A stretch of 43,814 bases of DNA, from the IMG/VR virus record IMGVR_UViG_3300023229_000029, positions 1 through 43,814 of that record; one strand, given 5' to 3'. Below, piece after piece: positions 23,187 through 30,996 of the stretch. Within the stretch, counting starts at the first letter, position 1. Each line of letters begins with the position of its first letter. The notes beneath the pieces are model-generated. The model did not search any database. It saw only the letters and a list, made by a program, of their open reading frames with translations, and was not told the origin of the DNA. A program made the position numbers and the translations under genes. The DNA is from a virus.

Positions 23187-25534
23187 TGGGCCCAGTATTA
23201 TCTAGACCAATGTTTCAACCTAGCGTTGTTAGAAGAGAAACAGGAAGTTCACCTATGGGAGAAACAAGTAGAGTAGAGACACCAACAGGTAGTATGTTTC
23301 CCCCTGGTTTTAATAAAGATAAATTTACAGTTTTAAAAGACTTAGGTGCTATTAGTTTTAACACTATGAACCAAAATCCGCCTAAAGAAGATTTTCAAAT
23401 TAACTTCGATGACTTCATTAGAATGGGTCAACAAGAAAATGGAACAGAAAAATTAAATGCAATTTTTGACATGATCACTAGACCTTATGGTTTTAATTTA
23501 GAAGAATATGAGAGTTTGCCTATGAGCTCTCAAGAAGAATATTTAAAAAGAGTACAAGGAAAATTATTATTTAATAAGCCAGTTAACAAAGCTGAAGGAG
23601 GAGAAATGACCTCTGATGCTGTCGGTATTGCTGATGGATTAGATAGAGAAGAAGCTCCTGTAGCTGTAAGTGAAGGAGAAGGAATTGCTAAAGTTTCACC
23701 TCAACAATATGTCGAACTTATGAATCAAGTTCGTGGAGATGAAGTTCCTCTTGAGGGAAGAGTGCAAGAATTAGCTATGACTGTAGGAGAAAAAGACGCT
23801 CAAGAAACACCTTTATCTGTTCTAACTTTAGTTCAACCTGTTTTTGAATTAAAAGAGCAAGAGCAAACTGGAGTTGGTTCTGTTCCTGAAGCTCAACAAA
23901 TGATGCAACAACAAGCTCCTATGATGGCACAACAACAAGCTCAACAAATGATGCAACAACAAGCTCCTATGCAAATGAGAAATGGAGGTATTGCTTATAG
24001 AAATCAAGGAACAACCCAAGCTGGTGAACAGTCAAACTTGTTTTCAACATTAGGAGGTATTTACGATCCTGCTCAAATAGCCGCTGTTAAACAATTAGGA
24101 ACAGATTTTTTTGGCCTTAATGCTGCTCCAGTAGATACAGCAGCAAAAAGAAAAGAGTATGAAGCAATGCTTTTAAATAAAGAGGATTTTAGAAATCAAG
24201 CTAAGTTATCTGCGGCCCCGTACTTACTACAATTAGGTTCTATGGCTCTAGATCCTAATGTATCAACTCCTGAATTAATAGCGGGTGGTGCCCAAGGTTT
24301 ATCTGCATTTGGAACTAATATTGGAAAAACAACCTCACAGGTAAAAGATGCTGCATTAAAAATGGCTTTAGCAGATAAACAAACCCAAGAAAATAAAGAG
24401 ATGTCTTTTATAACTGCTTTGGCTCCAAAGATTTTTGAAAATGCATTACAAGACCCTAATCAAACAACAATGGATCTTTTAGATATAAGTTTCAAGACTC
24501 TTGCTAATGCTAGAGCAAAAATTGAAAATAATGTTTTAGGTGAGCAGCTGTTAACAGAGCTAGATATTAATAAGGCTACTTTAGAAAAAAGTTTACTTGA
24601 AAACGAGAACTTACCTGAAGAACTTAGATTAAAGATTCAAAAAGAAATAGCAGGTATTACTTCAGTACAGTTAGGAAATAAAAATCAACTTTTACAAAAT
24701 GACTTTCAAGCAATTACAAATTCTTACGCTGACGATAAACAAAATGCAGAACTTCAAACTCAATTATTAGGTAATATTAATCAACGCTTAATAAACTCTC
24801 AAGAAAATATAAATCTTGGATTTTTAACTAAAGAGAAAACATTAGGATTAGATAAATTAAATGCAGACATCGCGTCATTACTAGGTCAGAACGCTGGTCA
24901 AATTATTGAAAATGATATGAAACAAATAGAATTAGAAAATTTTGATGCAATGCAAACCTTAGAATTACTCGAAAAACAAGAATCAATTAATAAACTAATG
25001 GCAGAAGCAAAGGAGATGGACTTTCAAAAAATTGCCGCAGAGACTACTGCTAGAAAAGAATTTGTATCATTAAAAGTCTATAAAAACACTGATCAAAGAT
25101 ACACATCATTAACTAATCTCATAGCTTCCGCTAAAGAAGATTCCGCAGCAGGTGATGTTGCTTTCATTTTTGATTTTATGAGAATGGTCGATCCTAACTC
25201 TGTTGTTAAAGAAGGTGAATTTCAGTTAGCTGAAGATGCAGCTCCTATAATGCTTAAATTGAATAAGATGTTAAATAAAGCAAGAACAGGTGAAAGATTA
25301 TCGGTTACTCAGAGAAACGAATTCTTATCTACTGCTAGAAGTATTTTTAATCAGTCATTAGAAACATATCGAGCCACTGAAAGTACTTATAAGGAAATAG
25401 CTGGTAACACATTTGGAAAAGATAACGTAGAAGACATTATTCCTGGAATACAGTTTGATGAAAAAATACTTCAATCACTTGGTAATGAAGACGCTTTTAG
25501 TGCTTATCTAAATACCTTAAACGGAGAGGGTTAA
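23186..25534 (+). CDS. Large internal virion/ejection-type protein
   Basis: A 782-residue protein. An N-terminal acidic domain contains REEAPVAVSEGEGIAKVSPQ, a diverged relative of the SDGEFVM motif. A Gln/Met-rich repeat (QQMMQQQAPM, twice) lies near residues 235-262. The remainder is long helical and Lys/Glu/Leu-rich with coiled-coil character. This size and composition fit a podoviral internal core/ejection protein. It is coupled by TAATG upstream, and the next gene begins one base after its stop. Confidence 0.68.
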   Translation: MGPVLSRPMFQPSVVRRETGSSPMGETSRVETPTGSMFPPGFNKDKFTVLKDLGAISFNTMNQNPPKEDFQINFDDFIRMGQQENGTEKLNAIFDMITRPYGFNLEEYESLPMSSQEEYLKRVQGKLLFNKPVNKAEGGEMTSDAVGIADGLDREEAPVAVSEGEGIAKVSPQQYVELMNQVRGDEVPLEGRVQELAMTVGEKDAQETPLSVLTLVQPVFELKEQEQTGVGSVPEAQQMMQQQAPMMAQQQAQQMMQQQAPMQMRNGGIAYRNQGTTQAGEQSNLFSTLGGIYDPAQIAAVKQLGTDFFGLNAAPVDTAAKRKEYEAMLLNKEDFRNQAKLSAAPYLLQLGSMALDPNVSTPELIAGGAQGLSAFGTNIGKTTSQVKDAALKMALADKQTQENKEMSFITALAPKIFENALQDPNQTTMDLLDISFKTLANARAKIENNVLGEQLLTELDINKATLEKSLLENENLPEELRLKIQKEIAGITSVQLGNKNQLLQNDFQAITNSYADDKQNAELQTQLLGNINQRLINSQENINLGFLTKEKTLGLDKLNADIASLLGQNAGQIIENDMKQIELENFDAMQTLELLEKQESINKLMAEAKEMDFQKIAAETTARKEFVSLKVYKNTDQRYTSLTNLIASAKEDSAAGDVAFIFDFMRMVDPNSVVKEGEFQLAEDAAPIMLKLNKMLNKARTGERLSVTQRNEFLSTARSIFNQSLETYRATESTYKEIAGNTFGKDNVEDIIPGIQFDEKILQSLGNEDAFSAYLNTLNGEG

Positions 25535-25535
25535 C

Positions 25536-28046
25536 ATGGAGTTTATTACATTTGATCAAATGATAGAAAGTGGTAAGGCTTCCAAACAACAAAAACAATT
25601 GTTAAATCTTGAGAGATTCGGTTTATTACCTGAGAACATAGCATCGGCTGTAAATACAGAGAGAGAGAATGGTAATTTTCCTAATCCTCTTGTCCCTGTT
25701 CCACAAGAAGAATTTGATGAGTTCAAAAATATAATGGGTATGTTTTTAGGAGATAAAGCAGCTTCCACTGATGAGGACTTTGCTAAAATATATTATTCTA
25801 TAGATAGAACAAAAGAATTTATAACTGATAAAGATGTTTTACAAGAGGTAGGCGCAATTGGTGGTGGAATTATTGCACCAACTGTTCTCGGAGGTCCTGT
25901 GGGAGTGGCTAGTCTCCCTGCAAGAGTAGGAGCTTTTGTTTCTAAGTATCCAAGATATGCAAAAACTTTAGCGGCTTTTTTTGGAGGAGCAAGTGGGTCT
26001 GCGCCCTTCAGTGATAGTTATTTAGAAGCACTGGGCTACGGAGCGCGCGAAGCGGCAGGTGAAGGAGCTTTTCAATTAATGCATAAATATTTTCCATTTC
26101 TAAGAAAATTACTTAAAGGAAAAGACGGCAAAGCTTTGGAAGAAGGAGCTAAATCTTCTCAAAAGATTTTAACTGAAGGTGGAGCAACTTTGACTCCAGC
26201 TAGATTATCTAAATCCCCTACCGTTGACATGATAGAACAATTAGCTGAAATTTCTTTTTTAGGAGGTGGAGCACTTAGAGAAGCAGGAGAAAAAGCTGTC
26301 AATGTTTCTCAGGAACAATTAGGGAAATATTTGAATGACCTTTATTATCCTGGAACAGCAGAAAGAAATTTTGTAAAGAATTTTACAAACAAAGCTTCTC
26401 TTGAAAATGTAGATGATTTGATGAAAAATTTTTTATTAAAAGGAAGAGATTTTTATGACACAGCAGTGAATGCTGCTTATAAAAATGTTAATCAAACTGC
26501 AAAAAAATATTTAAGAAACACTAAAATTATAGATACAAATAAACTGTTATCATCCTTTGATAGACAAATTAAAATTCAGGGTGGTGATATGAGTGATCCT
26601 GCCGTTCAGTCTTTAAGAAAGTACATTGCAAATTTTGCTGACACAGGAAAAGGTGGTGTTGACTTTTTAACTGGTAAAAACATAAGATCTAATTTGTTAT
26701 CAAAAACAGGTTACTATACTACATCAGGAACAACTCCTCCAAAATACTTAAATAAAATAGCAGGTGATATGGCTTCTTACATGTCTAAGTTAATGGACGA
26801 CTCCCTTAAAAAAGCTGTAAAAGAAGGTAAACTTGGAAAAAAAGAAGCCGAAGAAATATTATCTTCATATAAGTCAGCCAATCAAGTTTATAAACAAGGT
26901 AAAGAAACTTTTAATACTAAATTTGTATCTCAATTATTATTAGACGAAACAGCAGGACAAACCTCTAAAACATCTCTAGATGCTATTGACAATGTTTATA
27001 AAACAATTGTAGGCGCGGGAGACAAACCTGGAAGAGCAAGAGAATTTTTTAAATTAATAGACAATGGTGTAAAAAATAAAATTATTACACAAGAAGGAGC
27101 CGATGTTATTAGACAAAAAATGCAGGGTCAGTTTTTTAGTAATGTTTTAAAAGATGCTACTGAAAAAGGAATAATTGACGCTGGTAAAGTGCTTGACTTT
27201 ACTAGTGGAAGAAAAGGACCTGGTGCAAGAGTTTTAAAAGAAATATTTTATGGAAATCAAAGTTCACTTAAAAATATGGAAAAATATTTAAATTCCATGG
27301 TTTTAGCTCAATCTAGGGGTATAGAAAAACAAAAAGGAGCTCTTGCATTTATTTCATCACAATTTGCTGCCGCTGGAACTGTGTTAACTCTTGGAGGAGG
27401 AAGTCCGACAGCGGTTGGAGCTGGTCTAGCTATACTTGGAGGACCTGCAGTAATTGCGAAACTTTTTTCTAGTCCAAAATTTGTAGATAATTTATTAAAT
27501 TTAGAATTAACAAAATCAGGCACAGGTGCATATGCTCGTTCTATGGTACAAGTGCTGAACAATTTAGTAGGTAATCAGTTTGTCGACCCTATTTTAGCTA
27601 AAAGATTTGTTGATGAAGCTATTGTAGAAGATATTTTTCCTGATCCAGATAAATCTTTAAAAGAAATGAAATGGTATAAAGAAGTAGAAGATTCAGATCT
27701 TACATCTGAGGAAAACGATAATCCAGGTCTATTAGACTTGCAGGCAAAATTTAATCAATCTCCTCCAGGTCTTCTAGAAAAATTAGGTATGCAGACCTTA
27801 GATTCAGAACCAAATACACAAGTTAATTCTAATAATGTATTTGCAACAACTGATAAGGGTTCAGCTCCACCATCAATGTCAGCTTTAAATCTTTCTCCCT
27901 TAGGAGAAAGCTCTGCTTCCCCTTCTCAGTCTATAAATCCAAGCACATTAGCTAGTCTAGATGCTGTTGGCATGCCTTTATTTCAGGCCAAAGATGGAGG
28001 CCTAGCTTCCCTTAAAAATTTTAAAAAACCACAGGTAGTATCATAA
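25536..28046 (+). CDS. Large internal virion/ejection protein with hydrophobic segments
   Basis: An 836-residue protein, the largest in the window. A charged N-terminus is followed by Gly-rich hydrophobic stretches (about 108-155, GAIGGGIIAPTVLGGPVGVA). A long helical middle and another Gly-rich hydrophobic patch (about 605-645) come next. The C-terminus has a low-complexity Ser/Pro tail ending QAKDGGLASL. The two membrane-like patches suit a protein that enters the host envelope during DNA ejection. A GGAGAGG ribosome binding site precedes the ATG. Confidence 0.7.
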   Translation: MEFITFDQMIESGKASKQQKQLLNLERFGLLPENIASAVNTERENGNFPNPLVPVPQEEFDEFKNIMGMFLGDKAASTDEDFAKIYYSIDRTKEFITDKDVLQEVGAIGGGIIAPTVLGGPVGVASLPARVGAFVSKYPRYAKTLAAFFGGASGSAPFSDSYLEALGYGAREAAGEGAFQLMHKYFPFLRKLLKGKDGKALEEGAKSSQKILTEGGATLTPARLSKSPTVDMIEQLAEISFLGGGALREAGEKAVNVSQEQLGKYLNDLYYPGTAERNFVKNFTNKASLENVDDLMKNFLLKGRDFYDTAVNAAYKNVNQTAKKYLRNTKIIDTNKLLSSFDRQIKIQGGDMSDPAVQSLRKYIANFADTGKGGVDFLTGKNIRSNLLSKTGYYTTSGTTPPKYLNKIAGDMASYMSKLMDDSLKKAVKEGKLGKKEAEEILSSYKSANQVYKQGKETFNTKFVSQLLLDETAGQTSKTSLDAIDNVYKTIVGAGDKPGRAREFFKLIDNGVKNKIITQEGADVIRQKMQGQFFSNVLKDATEKGIIDAGKVLDFTSGRKGPGARVLKEIFYGNQSSLKNMEKYLNSMVLAQSRGIEKQKGALAFISSQFAAAGTVLTLGGGSPTAVGAGLAILGGPAVIAKLFSSPKFVDNLLNLELTKSGTGAYARSMVQVLNNLVGNQFVDPILAKRFVDEAIVEDIFPDPDKSLKEMKWYKEVEDSDLTSEENDNPGLLDLQAKFNQSPPGLLEKLGMQTLDSEPNTQVNSNNVFATTDKGSAPPSMSALNLSPLGESSASPSQSINPSTLASLDAVGMPLFQAKDGGLASLKNFKKPQVVS

Positions 28047-29560
28047 TGGCTAGAGGAAGAAAAGGAGCTACTGGAAATTTTTCAAAATCAAAAGCTGCTA
28101 AATCACAGCCTAAAGCTAATGAAAATAAAAATAAAAATAAAAAAGAACAAAACTTTTTTGAAAAAATACTTTTTGGAGACAAGCAAAAAGAAATGTCTTT
28201 AGCTGAGGCTAAAAGTAAAGCACTTCAAAACCAAGGTCGCACAAAAGATTTATTTGGCAATGAACTAAATTATGTGAATGTTTTAAATAAAGCAGGAATT
28301 GATTACAATGATATAAAAGAAATTAGAAAATCTGGTAATAATGGACAACTAGCAGCAAGAAATTTCTATGAAAATATTTTAAATAAAGGAATAGCCTCTA
28401 ACCCTTTAGATCAAAATTTAGTAAAAAGAATGCTAGATTATGAAGTACCTTTAGATGAACAAGGTAACCCTATGTTTGATTCATATAGCACAGTAGGCAA
28501 AGGAGACAGAGAATTATTTGGAAACCCTTTAGAAAATGTACCTTTTATAAGGGGTATTGGAGAAGCAATTCCCAATACTCGTAACAAGATAGCTGGTTAT
28601 GCTGCGGATACTGTTGTGGGATTTCCTGGTTTTACTTCAATGGCTAGAGGCCTCATGAATAAAATAGCAGGAGGAAGTGGTGACTATACTTCGGCTCAAA
28701 GATATTTTAAAAATTATTATCCCGATGATCAAGCAAAAGTTAATCAGTTAGCTTTAGCTTCTTTAGACCCTAAATTTCAACGAGATGTTTTCGAAGACCC
28801 TGTATATGCAGCTAGTCAAAACTATGATGGAGCTAGATCAGGGACAGGAGGTGGAATACCTAGTTTAGCTTCCAATATACCTTCTAGTAGCGCACAGTCA
28901 TACAGTGTAGGAGATCAGAGTTCCGCGCTTAGTGAAGGAGGAATTGATAGTATCTTAGCTCGAATAGCTATGGAAAATCAAAATAATTATTCAGAGCCTA
29001 TTTCTTTTCAAGATTCATTAAAAAATGCTACAGCTGATTTAAATACATCAGCAGTTCCTAATCTTGATCCTAGAGTGAATTTTAATACGCGTCTAGGTAC
29101 ATTTGGTGTTAGTCCTCGAGGATTCAACTATAACAATCAAGGAGCCATACTTAATGACAAAGTTAATATCGGAGGAAATATTAATCCTTATGATCAAAGT
29201 TATGGGGTAGGATTTAATTCTTATTTACCAAAAAATATAGGAATATCAGGAGGTTACTCAAGCGGTGGAGACGGAGGAATAATGGCAAGTAAGTTTTTTG
29301 ACTCTGATTTAGAAGGATTTAATGGTTTTGGTTTTAGTGGTGGAGCTAATATGTCAAGTAATGGACAAATTGATCCTAGTTTTGGTATTTCAACACAACT
29401 AGATCCTTTACAAATGTTAGGGCTTGGAAGTGGTCCAATGAATTTTCCTGTCACTGTAGATGCAAGAGGCACTGCAAGAAATGGACGAATTGATCCTAGT
29501 ATTAATTTTTCCGTTCCATTTAGTAATGACTATAGTGGACTAGGTTATTTGTTTAAATAA
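28046..29560 (+). CDS. Probable virion protein with basic N-terminus
   Basis: A 504-residue protein. The N-terminus is Lys-rich (residues 1-35, NENKNKNKKEQ), the middle helical. A Gly/Ser/Asn-rich C-terminal third has repeated strands (NGQIDPSFGIS near 430, NGRIDPSINFS near 480). No family recognised. As the last gene in the ejection-type operon (TAATG coupling) it is probably a virion component. Confidence 0.62.
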   Translation: MARGRKGATGNFSKSKAAKSQPKANENKNKNKKEQNFFEKILFGDKQKEMSLAEAKSKALQNQGRTKDLFGNELNYVNVLNKAGIDYNDIKEIRKSGNNGQLAARNFYENILNKGIASNPLDQNLVKRMLDYEVPLDEQGNPMFDSYSTVGKGDRELFGNPLENVPFIRGIGEAIPNTRNKIAGYAADTVVGFPGFTSMARGLMNKIAGGSGDYTSAQRYFKNYYPDDQAKVNQLALASLDPKFQRDVFEDPVYAASQNYDGARSGTGGGIPSLASNIPSSSAQSYSVGDQSSALSEGGIDSILARIAMENQNNYSEPISFQDSLKNATADLNTSAVPNLDPRVNFNTRLGTFGVSPRGFNYNNQGAILNDKVNIGGNINPYDQSYGVGFNSYLPKNIGISGGYSSGGDGGIMASKFFDSDLEGFNGFGFSGGANMSSNGQIDPSFGISTQLDPLQMLGLGSGPMNFPVTVDARGTARNGRIDPSINFSVPFSNDYSGLGYLFK

Positions 29561-29647
29561 ATGATTAGAAGAATAAAGCTTTTTATTATAAGATTTTTTA
29601 AGAAAAAAGAAGAAAGGGACGAACATGAAATATTTCCAGGAATCTGA
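29561..29647 (+). CDS. Possible 28-residue basic peptide
   Basis: A tiny ORF begins at the base after the previous stop and overlaps the start of the M15 peptidase gene by 23 bases. It encodes Arg/Lys-flanked hydrophobics (MIRRIKLFIIRFFKKKEER). It has no ribosome binding site of its own beyond possible coupling. It could be a small membrane-active peptide near the lysis gene or mere leader sequence. Evidence is weak. Confidence 0.25.
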   Translation: MIRRIKLFIIRFFKKKEERDEHEIFPGI

Positions 29648-30014
29648 ATTAGCCTGCCCTACAACAGGAGTAGTTCAATTAGAAGAAGGTTTTGCTAACG
29701 ATTTAGATGAGCTAAGAGAAGCTTACGGTCATCCAATTGTAGTGACCTCAGCATGTAGAACAGAAGAACACAATGAGTGGTTGCAAGCAAGAGGGTATCC
29801 AGCCTCTAATAACTCATTACATTTAATTGATAATGAAAAATATGGCACAGATACTTGCGCTATAGATATGAAAAGACCTGATGGAGTATTATTAGTTAAA
29901 TTATTTCAAACAGCCTTAAGTCTTGGTTGGACTATTGGGTTAGCTAAAAATTTTGTTCACTTAGATAAAAGAGAAAAATACACAGATCTTGCTCAGATAA
30001 TTTATAGTTACTGA
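29625..30014 (+). CDS. M15-family peptidase endolysin
   Basis: A 129-residue zinc peptidase of the M15 (Peptidase_M15_3) type: TSACRTEEHNEWL, H66 (SLHL), D81 (CAIDMKRPDG) and H112 (NFVHLDKR) give the zinc-binding set. The family cleaves peptide crosslinks of peptidoglycan. It is a stand-alone domain with no signal peptide, so it needs a holin-like partner; candidates are the small membrane proteins in this window. An AGGGA ribosome binding site lies upstream. It is placed at the end of the virion operon, fitting a late lysis enzyme. Confidence 0.85.
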   Translation: MKYFQESELACPTTGVVQLEEGFANDLDELREAYGHPIVVTSACRTEEHNEWLQARGYPASNNSLHLIDNEKYGTDTCAIDMKRPDGVLLVKLFQTALSLGWTIGLAKNFVHLDKREKYTDLAQIIYSY

Positions 30015-30030
30015 ATGAGAGTAGCTTTAA

Positions 30031-30246
30031 ATGATCATTAAATTCTTTTTAGTAGGATTTTTTTGTGTAGCTACAAACGATTGTATTAGAGTATCAGGAG
30101 TATCAGGATTCGATAGCTACGAAGAGTGCGTACGATATGCCAATGCCGTAGAACAAAATTTGCTAAACTATACAAAAGGTAAAGCTGTAGAAATAGATTT
30201 GAGTTGTATTGATGCGTTTGAGCTACCTAGAATAAACTTTATATAG
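30031..30246 (+). CDS. Small secreted or membrane protein with Cys
   Basis: A 71-residue protein with a hydrophobic N-terminus (MIIKFFLVGFFCVA) and Cys at 12, 18, 32 and 59. It follows the M15 peptidase by 16 bases. A short exported protein with disulphides is likely. Related small proteins occur beside lysis genes in marine phages (from memory). Its last 8 bases overlap the convergent minus-strand gene. No clear terminator is seen at this convergence. Confidence 0.6.
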   Translation: MIIKFFLVGFFCVATNDCIRVSGVSGFDSYEECVRYANAVEQNLLNYTKGKAVEIDLSCIDAFELPRINFI

Positions 30247-30427
30247 ATCTTCTTTTAAATGATTTAGGAAATTCATTGTAGTTTAGATATTCAATATAAG
30301 CCCATTGCCAATCATTACCATATTCAGCTTTACAGTAATTTTTTAAATCATTATCGGGGTTGTTTTTAAAAAACCCGTTAAAGAAGTTTAGGAAGTGGTT
30401 CTTAGCACTGTCTGTTAGATTCATCAT
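30239..30427 (-). CDS. Small conserved phage protein
   Basis: A 62-residue protein with aromatic-rich C-terminal part (AEYGNDWQWAYIEYL). I recall small phage proteins with this EYxxDWQxAY pattern, function unknown. It is the last gene of the leftward replication operon and overlaps the rightward late operon by 8 bases. The 50 bases upstream hold no gene. Confidence 0.6.
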   Translation of the reverse strand: MMNLTDSAKNHFLNFFNGFFKNNPDNDLKNYCKAEYGNDWQWAYIEYLNYNEFPKSFKRRSI

Positions 30428-30477
30428 GCTCAGAATATAGGCTAAAAATTATTTTTTACTTGTGTTTTTTTGAGACA

Positions 30478-30651
30478 TCAGTCGTCCATTTCCTTTAATC
30501 TCTCTTGAACAATTCTAGATATATCTTCATGTAAGACCTTTAAGCTACCTATATCTATTTCACAAGGTTTGCCCAAATTATCCTGAAGATCTTCTATCTC
30601 GTCTTTTGTATGACTAATATACAATTTACCGTTTTGATAAAGTACCCTCAT
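30478..30651 (-). CDS. Small acidic protein (57 residues)
   Basis: A 57-residue ORF: MRVLYQNGKLYISHTKDEIE, then a helical, acidic remainder ending RLKEMDD. Its ATG overlaps the stop of the upstream gene as ATGA, the usual coupling in this operon, which supports its reality. Single Cys, no membrane segment, family not recognised. Confidence 0.6.
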   Translation of the reverse strand: MRVLYQNGKLYISHTKDEIEDLQDNLGKPCEIDIGSLKVLHEDISRIVQERLKEMDD

Positions 30652-30887
30652 TTATCTATACATAAACCGTTATCTAAAACAATTTTTTCATCTATCTCAA
30701 TCCATACTTTAGCTCCACAAGATAAAGGTTTATCAGGACTATAAATAATCTTGGAAGGACCTTCTATTTTTACTTCATGAGCATAATTATTTGATTTCGA
30801 TGTTTTAACCGTAATCACAGGTTCTCTAACATTATTTTTCATGTTGGATCTAATTTTATGTTGGTTGATGTGTATTCTTTTTTTCAT
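30648..30887 (-). CDS. Small conserved phage protein (KPLSCGAKVW motif)
   Basis: A 79-residue protein starting MKKRIHINQHKIRSN and containing SPDKPLSCGAKVWIE. I remember this KRIHINQH/PLSCGA pattern from cyanophage and pelagiphage genomes, where it has no assigned function. I use ATG 30887, preceded by AAAAGGAAA; an in-frame ATG at 30941 would run through the zinc-finger gene upstream. It is coupled by ATGA to the next gene. Confidence 0.7.
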   Translation of the reverse strand: MKKRIHINQHKIRSNMKNNVREPVITVKTSKSNNYAHEVKIEGPSKIIYSPDKPLSCGAKVWIEIDEKIVLDNGLCIDK

Positions 30888-30996
30888 TTGTTTCCTTTTC
30901 GTTATAACATTTAATACATAAATATCTTTTAGCATACTCATTAACTTGTAGCATCATTTGTTTAGTATATTCCCTATTACAATGCCAACATTTCAC
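30856..30996 (-). CDS. Tiny zinc-finger protein
   Basis: A 46-residue ORF with two CxxC pairs (C3/C6 in KCWHCNREYT and C27/C30 in YLCIKCYN), a probable zinc knuckle. It starts at GTG 30996, overlapping the DNA polymerase stop as GTGA, and its end overlaps the next gene by 32 bases. Coupled placement and the intact zinc pattern support a real gene. It may bind nucleic acid in replication; function unknown. Confidence 0.6.
   Translation of the reverse strand: MKCWHCNREYTKQMMLQVNEYAKRYLCIKCYNEKETNEKKNTHQPT

Noticed and set aside
30356-30380. Hairpin-like run (CGGGG...T-run...A-run...CCCG) near the convergent junction
   Set aside because: It lies inside the coding sequence of the 30239-30427 gene, and the pairing depends on the T/A runs of its Lys/Phe codons; no terminator can be claimed.
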